Assembly (NCBI GenBank): GCA_019059635.1
Contig: JAGVRJ010000004.1
Location: 1,984,001-2,048,000, forward strand
DNA length: 64,000 nt
Direction: 5' to 3'
Origin: Proales similis
Taxonomy: Eukaryota > Rotifera > Eurotatoria > Ploima > Proalidae
Shown here: positions 46,357 through 57,900 of the stretch, piece after piece
How the letters are laid out: every line of letters starts with the position of its first letter
Numbering within the stretch: position 1 is the first letter of the stretch
The notes under the pieces: model-generated
Databases searched by the model: none
What the model was told of the DNA's origin: nothing
What the model saw: only the letters and a program-made list of their open reading frames with translations
Translations under genes and position numbers: made by a program

Positions 46357-48219
46357 TTAATCCAAGTAAAGCGCAAACTTGCATCGGTTGACAACCGAAA
46401 CAAACTGAGTGTCGGTGATCAAGTTGAAGCTGAAGCCTCGACGCAACAAGTCAACTACGACCAAGCAGGCTGCCGTGGTGTTTTTCTGTTCGACAAACAG
46501 AGACCGGTAATAGAAGGTGCCGTCTCGATTCTTGGCAAATCGCGTCTCCAGCGGCGCCAAGTTAGAGAACGAGTTGACTGGAATCTGGCCGCCACTCAAG
46601 TCGATGCGGCTCAAATTAGTGAGGCTGACCAGGGACGTGCTCAAGAGATACGGATTGAAGCTCACATCTAGTTTCTGCAGCTGAGCCAATCGGTCGACTT
46701 GGGCCAGGATGCGCAGCCTGTTGCTAGCCACTGCCAGCGTCTTCAAAGACACCAGGTATTCCAGTCCGTCAATCCTTTCCAGCTGGTTGGAGTCCAGAAT
46801 GAGAGTCTGAAGTTTTGAGTTGCTCGGCCAGAACCGAATCTCCTTTAAACTGTTGCCTCTCAAGTCCAGATCTTTGATGGACCTCATCCTCAAAGTGCAG
46901 TTCGAAATACTCTCGATCAGATTGAAAGCCAGATTTAGCTTTTTAATGTGCTGGGATTGACAAATGCCCATCATGGATTCGATTCTGTTGTGGCTCGCTT
47001 TAAGATCTTTGATTGGCAGACGCTGGAGTGGTTGGAGACTTGTCACACGATTATGTGATATGTCGAGCTCTTCAAGGTTAATTAACACAGTTAGCTCGCG
47101 TATATCTTGGACTTGATTGTATTTCAGCTGCAAATGATTGACAGAACTGACCTTGCGCAAGTCGAATATCACGCTGACGTTCTTTTTTGCCGAACTAGAA
47201 CCGGATGACAAGGGCGAATGCCAAACTTGAAAAGACAAACTTCGAATTCGGTTCCCGTTCAGCCCCAGGAAGTTCAGCCTGGGCATCTTTCCAAATCTTG
47301 GAATTGTCTCGAGTAGATTGTAGCTTAGTTGAAGGTTTCTCAATTCAGGCATATCAATCGTCCAATTTATCTGCTCAATTAGATTAGACCGCAAGCCGAG
47401 AGTCCGGAGAAGCACCAGTTTCTTGAGTGAATCGATGTTGCGTATTTGGTTTCCGCCTAAATCGAGACTTTTTATTTCTTCGAAGCTCTCAAGCCAGTCG
47501 ACTGAGCTAATGCCGCTGCTTTCTGCATTCAAGTTGACAAGATTTTTGCTGAAAGTAAGCATCTTGGCGTCAAGTGGATTCCCATTTAATTGAATTGTTG
47601 TCAATGAGCTCATCTTGGCGAGACATGAAATATCTCTCACTTTGCTGAAACTGAATCTGACCAGTTGAAGCGATCGAAGTTTACAGATATCGCCCAGCTG
47701 CTTCAATCGGTTGCCGTTCAGATTGAGGTCAATCAACGAAGGCAACGTCGCCCGGCCTAGTTCGAATCTCTCCAGTCGACTGTTGGAAATAAACAGCTCT
47801 CGGAGCATGGCCAAGTCGGCCGAGAAGCGAATGGCCATCAAGAAGTTGTTGTTCAGATTGAGTCTGGTAAGATAGGGCCAGTCTGGGATGATCAACTCGG
47901 GCGAGCGCATTCCGAGTCGATTTGACTTGACGTCCAGAAATGTCAACTGCTTCATATTCTCGAGGCAGCCAAACGAGTCCACAAGGTTTTCTGGGAGGCT
48001 CAGTGATGTCAATTTGTGCAGCTTGCAGATCGGATCGATTTTCCTCAGTGCGCTCTTTTCGATCTTTAGCAAGTTGACTGAATTAATGAGCATCGAGATG
48101 CCTTGAAGGCTTATTCCTTTTTGCTCTTTAATGTTCACTTCATTTAAACCAACGTATGAATGCCAGTCAAAGGCACATAATCCGTTCAGCCAAGCAAGAA
48201 TAAGAAGAATACGTTCCAT
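46357..48219 (-). CDS. Secreted LRR protein, 620 aa (LRR7)
   Basis: This is a single-exon gene with signal peptide MERILLILAWLNGLCA and FDWHSYVG. About 23 LRRs follow with an island (SPLSSGSSSAKKNVSVIFDL) near ~326-355, then the cap with GTFYYRSLFVEQ, NTTAACLVVVDLLRRGFSFNL and CKFALYLD. It is a close paralog of the gene at 49332. The first ~125 residues and the last ~230 (from ELTVLINLEEL) are nearly identical, but residues ~195-390 differ at roughly a third or more of positions. It is probably exported. Ligand unknown. Confidence 0.92.
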   Translation of the reverse strand: MERILLILAWLNGLCAFDWHSYVGLNEVNIKEQKGISLQGISMLINSVNLLKIEKSALRKIDPICKLHKLTSLSLPENLVDSFGCLENMKQLTFLDVKSNRLGMRSPELIIPDWPYLTRLNLNNNFLMAIRFSADLAMLRELFISNSRLERFELGRATLPSLIDLNLNGNRLKQLGDICKLRSLQLVRFSFSKVRDISCLAKMSSLTTIQLNGNPLDAKMLTFSKNLVNLNAESSGISSVDWLESFEEIKSLDLGGNQIRNIDSLKKLVLLRTLGLRSNLIEQINWTIDMPELRNLQLSYNLLETIPRFGKMPRLNFLGLNGNRIRSLSFQVWHSPLSSGSSSAKKNVSVIFDLRKVSSVNHLQLKYNQVQDIRELTVLINLEELDISHNRVTSLQPLQRLPIKDLKASHNRIESMMGICQSQHIKKLNLAFNLIESISNCTLRMRSIKDLDLRGNSLKEIRFWPSNSKLQTLILDSNQLERIDGLEYLVSLKTLAVASNRLRILAQVDRLAQLQKLDVSFNPYLLSTSLVSLTNLSRIDLSGGQIPVNSFSNLAPLETRFAKNRDGTFYYRSLFVEQKNTTAACLVVVDLLRRGFSFNLITDTQFVSVVNRCKFALYLD

Positions 48220-49331
48220 CTTCCGTTAACTTATCCTATTACGAGCAATTATGATTTTCAGCGATTCTTTTCGCTCTTTCAGGAAATGGATTTTTGTCAC
48301 ATTAGCAACATGACATCCTCTGGCTGAGCTCTTTTTTTAAATTGTTTGATTGTGTTGTGGAGGGCTTTTTCCAGTCACTTTGCACAAATATTTACTCAGT
48401 AAGTAAAGTTTACAGCTTTTCGGAGGTGGAGGGGGCTAGCACGGGATGAACCATAAATTTTAGATGACCTTCAGAAATCGAAATTGACAAGTCTTAACTT
48501 TAAGTTTTTTTTCTAAAGGACTCAGTCAATACATAAACTGGTTTGCAATATCAACGGTTGCTGCATCTTACCTCCAAATTTCTTCCGAGCTAATCAAAAA
48601 TTCTATTTTGAGCCGCACTCATTGAGGCACGCGCTTTGAGCATGCATGAAAATGTCCGAAGAGCACATTCAGTAAAGATCCAACAGGCTTGGAAAGACTT
48701 TTGAGCCGAATTTTCAGCAACCTACACAAAATTAAAAAATAGAGCATGCTTAGACACTCTGCTTGAGTTGGCGCTCTAGTTCGGGATTTGTTTATCATAC
48801 CTTGAAACCTTCGCAACGCACGACTTGTCAATTAAAAACAAAATAATTGAATCTCAAGTCAAAAACTCTTCATTTTTGAAAAAACAAATTAAAAGAGTTT
48901 TCCGGTCTGACCAGTGCTCCGTGGCCATTCCTTGGCCGATTCCTTGGCCGATTTTTTTTTAAATTTTGGGAGAGACCAAACAGAATAGGCCAGTCCTTAC
49001 AACTCGAGATTGTCGGTCGGATAGTCAAAAAAGAGGTTCAAGAAGACTTTTGTGGAGACTGACATTGAAAGTTGTGCGACATCGTTTCGATAAGGAAGTG
49101 TTCTAATAGCGATTTTGAAAATTGAAAATTCATCAAAAGCTACCTGCGTGATTTGTAAGATATGATATAAAGACCAATTAATTTACAAATAATGACTAAA
49201 AATCAAGTTCAGTAAACAGAAACAAAAAACATTTTTCTTTGACATAGTTTGTTCGAATAAATAACCAATGTAGCAGAAACAAAAAAGAAGCCAACTCATG
49301 CCGACTACCTCCAAATGCATTGAAAACTCTT
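48220..49331. other. Intergenic 1.1 kb: no gene seen
   Basis: This is AT-rich sequence between the two LRR paralogs, with a small tandem repeat of TTCCTTGGCCGA near 48927-48952 followed by a T-run. A 70-codon minus-strand frame (48619-48831) has no recognisable features. Confidence 0.6.
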
Positions 49332-51194
49332 TCAATTCAAGTGAACGGCAAATTTGCATCGGTCGACCACCGACGCAAACTGGGTATCGGTGATCAAGTT
49401 GAAGCTGAAGCCTCGACGCAACAAGTCAACTACAACCAAACAGGCTGCCGTGGTGTTTTTCTGTTCGACAAACAGAGACCGGTAATAGAAGGTGCCGTCT
49501 CGATTCTTGGCAAATCGCGTCTCCAGCGGCGCCAAGTTAGAGAACGAGTTGACTGGAATTTGGCCGGCACTCAAGTCGATGCGGCTCAAATTAGTAAGGC
49601 TGACCAGGGACGTGCTCAAGAGATACGGATTGAAGCTCACATCTAGTTTCTGCAGCTGAGCCAATCGGTCGACTTGGGCCAGGATGCGCAGCCTGTTGCT
49701 AGCCACTGCCAGCGTCTTCAAAGACACCAGGTATTCCAGTCCGTCAATCCTTTCCAGCTGGTTGGAGTCCAGAATGAGAGTCTGAAGTTTTGAGTTGCTC
49801 GGCCAGAACCGAATCTCCTTTAAACTGTTGCCTCTCAAGTCCAGATCTTTGATGGACCTCATCCTCAAAGTGCAGTTCGAAATACTCTCGATCAGATTGA
49901 AAGCCAGATTTAGCTTTTTAATGTGCTGGGATTGACAAATGCCCATCATGGATTCGATTCTGTTGTGGCTCGCTTTTAGATCTTTGATTGGCAGATGCTG
50001 GAGTGGTTGGAGACTTGTCACACGATTATGTGATATGTCGAGCTCTTCAAGGTTAATTAACACAGTAAGCTCGAGTATGTCTTCGATCTGGTTGCCTTGC
50101 AGATATAATCGAGTCAGAGAAGTGGCCTTGCGCAAGTCAAATATCGCGCTGATGTTATTTTTTTCCGAACTAGAACCGAGTGAAAAAGGCGAATGACAAA
50201 CTCGAAAAGACAAACTTCGAATTCGGTTTCCATTCAGCTCCAAATAGCTCAGTTTCGGTACATTTCCAAATCTTGGAATGTTTTCAAGAAAATTGTTGCC
50301 GAGCTTGAGGTTTTTCAGTTCAGGCAAATCAACGCTAAACTCGATATTTTCAATTAGATTAGACGTCAAGTCGAGAGTTCTCAGAAGCAAAAGCTTCCTA
50401 AGCGAGTCGATGTTGCGTATTTGGTTTCCCTGTAAATAGAGACTTTTTATTTCTTTGTAGTTTTCTAGCCAGTCAATTGTGCTGATGCTGCTTCTTTCTG
50501 CGTTCAAATCAACCAGAGTCTTGCTGATATTCAGATTCGTGGCGTCGACCATATTTCCACTCAATTGCAGTGTCTTCAATGAGCTCATAGTTGCTAGGCA
50601 GGAAACATCGCCCACTTTGGTAAAAGCAAATCTCACCGTTCTAAGCGATCCAAGATTACAGATATCGCCCAGCTGCTTCAATCGGTTGCCGTTCAGATTG
50701 AGGTCAATCAAAGAAGGCAACGTCGCCCGGCCTAGTTCGAATCTCTCCAGTCGACTGTTGGAAATAAACAGCTCTCGGAGCATGGCCAAGTCGGCCGAGA
50801 AGCGAATGGCCATCAAGAAGTTGTTGTTCAAGTTCAGTGTGATCAAGTGTGGCCAGTCAGTGATAACAACTTCGGGCGAGCGCATTCCGAGTCGATTTGA
50901 CTTGACGTCCAGAAATGTCAACTGCTTCATATTCTCAAGGCAGCCAAACGAGTCCACAAGGTTTTCTGGGAGGCTCAGTGATGTCAATTTGTGCAGCTTG
51001 CAGATCGGATCGATTTTCCTCAGTGCGCTCTTTTCGATCTTTAGCAAGTTGATTGAATTAATGAGCATCGAGATGCCTTGAAGGCTTATTCCTTTTTGCT
51101 CTTTAATGTTCACTTCATTTAAACCAACGTATGAATGCCAGTCAAAGGCACATAATCCGTCCAGCCAAATAAGTATCAAGAATGTCACTTTCAT
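49332..51194 (-). CDS. Secreted LRR protein, 620 aa (LRR8)
   Basis: This is a single-exon gene. I chose the ATG at 51194 over the in-frame ATG at 51218 because MKVTFLILIWLDGLCA is a clean signal peptide matching the paralogs, whereas the upstream eight residues (MAKKDQKK) do not. It has the same domains as LRR7: FDWHSYVG, ~23 LRRs, an island (SPFSLGSSSEKNNISAIFDL), and a FYYRSLF cap ending CKFAVHLN. Both ends are almost identical to LRR7 while the central repeats differ, a mosaic that suggests gene conversion at the ends or selected divergence in the middle. Confidence 0.92.
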   Translation of the reverse strand: MKVTFLILIWLDGLCAFDWHSYVGLNEVNIKEQKGISLQGISMLINSINLLKIEKSALRKIDPICKLHKLTSLSLPENLVDSFGCLENMKQLTFLDVKSNRLGMRSPEVVITDWPHLITLNLNNNFLMAIRFSADLAMLRELFISNSRLERFELGRATLPSLIDLNLNGNRLKQLGDICNLGSLRTVRFAFTKVGDVSCLATMSSLKTLQLSGNMVDATNLNISKTLVDLNAERSSISTIDWLENYKEIKSLYLQGNQIRNIDSLRKLLLLRTLDLTSNLIENIEFSVDLPELKNLKLGNNFLENIPRFGNVPKLSYLELNGNRIRSLSFRVCHSPFSLGSSSEKNNISAIFDLRKATSLTRLYLQGNQIEDILELTVLINLEELDISHNRVTSLQPLQHLPIKDLKASHNRIESMMGICQSQHIKKLNLAFNLIESISNCTLRMRSIKDLDLRGNSLKEIRFWPSNSKLQTLILDSNQLERIDGLEYLVSLKTLAVASNRLRILAQVDRLAQLQKLDVSFNPYLLSTSLVSLTNLSRIDLSAGQIPVNSFSNLAPLETRFAKNRDGTFYYRSLFVEQKNTTAACLVVVDLLRRGFSFNLITDTQFASVVDRCKFAVHLN

Positions 51195-51908
51195 CTTTTT
51201 TTGATCTTTTTTTGCCAACTTCGATTTAAAGAGCGACTCACCAATTTTGCGTAAATGATTATGATCAGAAAAATTTTATCGTCCGATTTTTTTTATTTTT
51301 ATTCTTGGTCTGATAGAGTATTTTCACAACTCACTTCTGGTAAATATTTTTTCAGCGCTGAAATAACAGGGAAAAGGCCTTTTTTTATGTAAGCCAGGAA
51401 CAGCAACATGCTTTCTGAAAGTCATTTTTCTTCCCTATTTTTGTCATGTTCTGATGCCCATCGTCGTCTTCCTGGAGATTTCAATCACTGCTTCATTCAC
51501 TTCACTTTGTTATATTATCTCATAAATAATTCTGCTTGTGAGCTATATATTTGGTGGCACACGTACATGCAGGTCAAAAAGAACACATTCGACTTTGAGC
51601 AAACTTTCTTGGCAGAGATTTATAATAAATTTGAACAAATAACAAAAATGGCAGAATGTGTGATTGGGTCATGCAGAGAAACACACTTGGTGAAATGTGA
51701 ATTACGATTAAAAATGTGAATTAAAATTGCACAAAAGTAAAGATCTTATAATTCTCGCAAGAAATCAAGCAAAATTGCAAAAATAGAAACGAAAATCTTG
51801 CAAGAGTAATTTATTCGGCTAAAAGTTTATCTGGACGAAAAATAAATTATCCAAGTCGCTTGCTGAATCTTAGCATTCTCGATCTATGGAGCTCTAAAGA
51901 ACAAAAAT
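51195..51908. other. Intergenic: no gene seen
   Basis: This is AT-rich sequence between polycystin C and LRR8. A 103-codon plus-strand frame at 51408-51719 has no signal peptide, domain or paralog and is not called. Confidence 0.55.
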
Positions 51909-54900
51909 TTAAGCATTTAAGCCAAGTGTTCTGGAGTAATAGGCTCTTACCCTCAAAATCCGAATTGTTAAAACATCAACTCTTTCTTCAAGCTTTTCAA
52001 TTGGTTTGCCCGTTTTAGGCAAACTGGACTTTTTCTCAGTCCGGCCGATTACTGACTTGAATGAGGAGAGAATAAAATCGAACACTTCGAGCTCATTTGG
52101 CTGAGCGTCGTTGCGAACTTCGGCGAATGTATCGTTTAGAATGGTGAAGAACATGTTCATCACGATGAACACAACCACCAAGTAGTAAGAAATAAGGATA
52201 AGTGGAGTAAAAAAGGAGTTGACACTCATCATCCGACGCACCTCAAAATTGCCTAAAAGCATCTCAAAACCAGTTTGCATGGATTGAAGGAAGCTGTCGA
52301 ACTCGATCAGGTCTTCTTGGTAGACCAGATACATGAGCTGGACAAAGGCGAGCCAGACGAAAGAGAATATGACCATGAACTGGGCGATAGGACTGAAGCC
52401 GCGACGCAGCGTCTTACTCAGAAGGGATATGCGCCAATTGAAGTTGAGTAGCTTGAAGAACTGCAGAGTGCCAAACGCCGCCACAACGCCGAAACAAAGA
52501 GTCAGCATCTCGTCCCAGTAGGCGAGTCCTTGCAAGTTGATGAACTCGGTCTTTCGGGCCTTGAACTTTTTGGTGATCTGGTGGTAGGCGTAGAGACGAT
52601 AGAGATACATGGCGAAGGCCGTCCAGGAGAAGGCGATCACTGTGAGCTGCACGTAACTCCAGAACTGCTTCAGATAGGCCAAGCGAAGACGCACCATCCT
52701 CACTATTTCTCGTATGGTCAAGGCAGTGATCACAATCATGTAGAGAACAAAGACCACCAGATTGAAAGAGGCAGGGCCATACTCGAAACTGGTCAGATTC
52801 ATGGGACTGAAGCGGGCCGAGGGCAGGATGGTGCCTGTGGCGAGGATCTCGAAGAGGACAATGCCATGCACAAACAGATCTGCGTTGGGGTTGAAGAGAG
52901 CCAGCTCGAGGAAGAGGGCCCGAGATCGGCGATCGAGCCATCCCGACTGATGCAGGGCGCTGAGGTTGCCTCTCAGATCGGTGAGATCGCCGAGCATCTT
53001 GAACACATATCCACCGCCCAAGTAGTTGGTGTACTTGCCAGCATAGGGCAGACTGTCCAGAGGGTCAGACGAGGTGTAGGAAAAGGCTTCAAGCACTGAT
53101 TGCATGTCGGAGGGCACAGTTGCCGAAGAGTCAAAAGTGGTCCAGCCAAAGCCGTATTTCTGTTTGTCGTATTCCAACACATTGATCTCGTCTGTGCAAA
53201 AGTCGACCTTATCTCTCAGTTTGGGCACCACTTGGCATGAATCTAGATTGGTCAAATGTAAATAAGAGTGGTCGATGGCTTAATTAAAAGACTTGAATCT
53301 CACATGGTTGGACACGCACTTGACGTAGAATGGGCTCTTCGATCAATACCGTTCCTTTATCGGACAGCTCAAAGCTTCCTTGTGCTAGTTGTCTCCCTTT
53401 GAGGCTAGGAGATACTTGGTCTCTCAGCCAGTTCCAGAACTCATCTGATCGTTTTATCTAAAAGTCATCATCTAATTTGTGAGTCTACGGGACATGCGCT
53501 TGGCTCCTACCTCGTAGAACGAGTCACCGAGAACAGTGCGTTCTAAGTGCTGTTTGTGAGGAAAGGTGCCAAAGTGGCGATTGGAGTATGAGACCACGTA
53601 GAGCATCCAAAGGAAAGCGGAATGAAAGAAGAGTTGAGTGAGAGCCCGTTTGATTCGTTTCTCTTTTTCTCTCTTTTCCTTCATCTCTTTCAGCTCGCTT
53701 TGGTCGATCGGAGACATGATTCCCAACTCAGTTGTTCTCTCGTATAAGGGATCGGAATTCTCAGCTATTTGATCTTCATCAAGTCGGTTGTTGACCTGGA
53801 GCTTCTCTTTGGTCGATCTGAAAACAACGACGATGAAGAGAGCGACCAGTGCGAGCTGAAGCGGTTGAGTAAGGAGGACCGAGCTCAGCACTGACACAAG
53901 CAAGGACGTGAGCCATTTCGAGACCTTCTCATTGCCGAAAGTGAAACCTCGCACAAGAATGAGAACGAGACTTGTGACCGCAATTAAGAAAGCGAGCAAA
54001 TAGGCGATGATCTTGCACCACCAGGGAAAGGTGAGTGGAACCTTTTCTGTCTTGGCCGCTTTGTTTTTCTTCAGAATTTTGGACTGTCGTCTATCGCGAG
54101 AACGCCGGAACAGCTGCACAAGCAGGAAGCTGGGCGGAAAGACGATCAGGCTGGTGACAAGACCGATGCCGATCTGCTCTGGCGTCAGACTCAGGGGTCC
54201 GATTTGGAGGGCGTTCGGGTTGCTGCTTTTGTCCACGTCGTAGTAGAGGATGTTCATCAACATGCTCATGCACAAGAGCACAAAGCAGCATGTGAGACGA
54301 TCAAGACGAGTGAACGAGCTGTGGACTGGCCGGAAGAAGAGAGAGAACCAGAGATGGCCGTCGCTCAGACTGTGCTTGGTCTCTTTACTCAGCAGATACT
54401 GAAACTGGCGCTTCTGCTCTTCTCCACAAACAGGCAGCAGACGGTCTATGCGTCCGTCGCCTCGATCAACTGCGAGCCAATCTTCGCAAATGAAGTAGAA
54501 CTGTTCTCCTGTCTTGAGGTCATTCACGATCGCATACTTCAAGTACCACGAGGCCGAACTGCCTCTTCCTGAATTGTCGTGCCAGACTCGTAGGCCCAAC
54601 AAGCTTCCAAGTGGCTGGTGAGTGGATACCACAAATGAATCAACAGAGCCTCGGCAGAACAGCTTCCTCTGCTGGTCACTCAATGGCATGACTGGTGAAT
54701 CGCTTTCAGTTCCCCACAAGACAAGGCTCACTTTGGAGTTGGTTCCTGCTTGCATTCGATTCCCGGTGAACAAGATCACCTCGAACAGATTTGCTTCTCC
54801 ATCTCGGTGCAAGTAAGTTATTCCGATCTTCTTGCGATCACGAATGTCCGCATATCGGCACAGAATAGCCAGAAAGACAAACAGGACTATCAGAGAAATC

Positions 54901-57900
54901 ACAGTCGAGTAAATGAGTGGATTCTGAGTGAAGGAAGCGTTGGCGAATGCGTCGTCAAAGTCGATGGCCGGAGGCAGAACGACGAATCCACCGGCGAACT
55001 CGGTGAGATGGGAGGCCAAGCAGCGAGTGCCATTCGCCCAAGACTCTTTCACCTCGACGCCGTGTGATGTCCACTTTGCCGTGCTAGTGTCCAGATAATA
55101 GCAGCCGGACAGGAAGATTCGCAAGAGGATGTTGTCCGATGGAGGCGATGATTGGCTGACCGGGACCGAGGAAGGCTTTTGGCCAGGTGGGACACAAAAT
55201 GAGTGAATCTCTTGGTCACTCAGCTCACGGAAGTTGAGACCCACAGGGCCATTGAATCCTCTGGTCTGCGAGATATTGGCAAAGAAGAAGAAAAAGACTC
55301 CGTCGTCATCTAGGAGGCGATCTTGGGGACAGTAGACTTGCCACCAGTCAAAGTTGCTTGTCGAAGGCATCTCGCCCATCTTGACCAGCAGCAGATAGCC
55401 CAGGGACGAGTTGGTCTCTGCCTTGAACTGCACGTGGATGGACACGTTGCCCTTGTCGATCTGGAAACCAGTCGAGACGAAGCCCTCGTCGGTGATGTTG
55501 GCATTGGAAACATTGACGAGAGAATATGAGCCAAGTGAACTGTTGCGGGGAATCCACAGCTCAATTGGGGAATTTTGGTTTTTGATAGGAACTTTAGTCC
55601 GTGGCCCAACATAGAAATCCACACCAACGCTGTAAGACTTGGCAACGTTCGCATCGAGGTCACCATTTTGGCCAATTCTTGTCCAGCTTGAGGCTTCAAT
55701 GCGTCGAGTTAGAGTTGACTGGTCGCAATCAATCATCACTCCAGAATTTCGTATCATTTCGCAGTTGTCGTGGACAGTCTGGCTCGCTCCATTTAAAGCA
55801 AGCATTTTGCTTAGATCTCTCACCAGATGCTTGTCGAATCGCATCCTCGTTCCAGACTGATCAATTTCAATTTGACTTCCGACCGCCATGTGACTTGCGA
55901 TGTGCTGCAGCAGTGATTGCTTTGCTCTCTCCGAATCGACGATTGATGCGACAAGCTTGAAATAAAGAATATAATTCGAATTTTACTCGCCCGAGCCGAA
56001 ACTCTTTCAGACACTTGCCCTGCTTCTTTGGTCTTGAATTGCCTGTGCGTTGTTCTGCATGAAGTCATTTGGGTCAATGAAGCCGGCGCTCAAGCTCTAT
56101 TTTTTTGTCATTGAAAAATCGGCCGAGCTGAAGAGGAATAGTCGAATTACTTTGAAGCAGTTGTTCAATACTTGTAAAAGATTTTGACCGAATTCAAGCA
56201 GCTCCTCTCTGCTCAGGCTTTGCTGGGCCCAATCAATTATTGTCACCGTCTCGACGACCTTCTCAATCGCTTTTTCCTTTAAATCAATCGATGACGCTAT
56301 TTCATAACAAATTGAAGCGAGACTTGCAAATGCACTCACAGCCAGTCGAGGCGAGTTCATTTGCACATTCTGAGTCAAAGCAGCCAAGGAAGAGGCGACT
56401 AGCTTGAGACCGCTTGCCTGAGCCGACTCGACCGAGTCCAAATGGCTCATGAGCTCCTCTCTGATCAGACTCTGCTCTGCTTGTTGCTGATTATTGTTTA
56501 TTTAATTAGAGCTACCCACAATAGACGGTTATCTTTGAGAGCACTGACCTGTTTGAGGTCGGTGATGTTGCTCTCGGCCGGCTCTTCGTTCAGCTTTTTG
56601 GACATGAGACTCACAATTTGAGTGACTTCGCGAAGATTGCCACTCATCAACGTTTGATAAAGGCCGTTTGATGAGTTTTGGCTCGCAAGTGACTGCTTGA
56701 ACAGCTGAACTAGGCTTGGATTGGGCAGGACTCGGACAGTTTCAGTCAAGTCGTGCACTGTCCGCGAGCCGAATTCGTCGACCACGTTCACTCGGAGCCT
56801 CAATCTAAAGTCATTCGCTGCTGGTCCTGATGGCAAATACAGCAGAGTGGTACCGGTCGAGCTGAAACCGACCGTGTCGGTGAACAGAATGCCGTCAAGG
56901 CTGTACGAGTACTCAAACATGCTAATTGCGCTGTCAGGATCGGTCCAGTTCTGACAGCGCACTGTGAATTGTGTGCTCAACTCAGATCCGTTTTTAGGAC
57001 TGAAGCTACAACTTCCGCCTGTGGGCGGCGCATTCACTTTGAACATAAGCGCCGCCGAGCCTTCTGATCCGGTGGCCAGTACGAGTCGGGCCGAGAACAG
57101 CCAGATGACAGTCTGGTCATAATTAGCGAATAGAAGCCGATCGATTGTCGGCTCTGAGCTATTCTGGCCACTCAGAAAAAGACTTTGATCGCTGATGGGC
57201 AGCCATGTCAAGTTGCCGTCGCTGGTCAATTCGCCTCGCTTTAAACTGTACTCAAACCAGTGACTTAGGCCGGTGCAGCCACTGGCACATCTCGAGTCGA
57301 GCATGAGCTGGGAAGTCGGATTGATTAGCTCATAGGACGCATATCGTCGGCATGTTCGATTGAATCGGCATGCGATCGAAGCCAAAGGCTTGGTGGGCGA
57401 TGCGACCACGTGCACTTGGACTTGCTGTTCATATTGCCGACCCGAATGGGTGACAGTCACTCGAAATCGGTAATATCGATCAGACTGAAGGGCGCCTGTC
57501 TGAATCAGCAGACGACTGCTCGTTAGCGTGGTTATGTCTGCGGCCGAGAAGCACTCCTCGTCAATCGGACCTTCTATTTGGTAGATTCGCGCATCCGAAA
57601 TGGTCGAGGTGACATTTTGCCCCATGGGCGCCACGCTCAGATCACTCAGTCCGACTTGACAATAAAAGGTAAAAGTCAGGGCGGACGGAGAAATAATTTG
57701 ATCAGGATCGACCGAATGCAGACCGGGATTGAGCTCGAGCGGCTGTGCACTGCCCAGCTCAATCTGGCTCACTCCGTCGCTAAACACCGAAATGTGCAAT
57801 TGAGACGGAACCACTTGAACGAAGGTGTTGGCGCTGTTGCTGGCGCTCTTGGCAACGCCTGCTTCGACGTAGAGCAATTCGACCGTCAGTTCAAGCTCAT

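Noticed and set aside
51408-51719. 103-codon plus-strand frame as a gene
   Set aside because: AT-rich, no signal peptide, no domain, no relative in the window.
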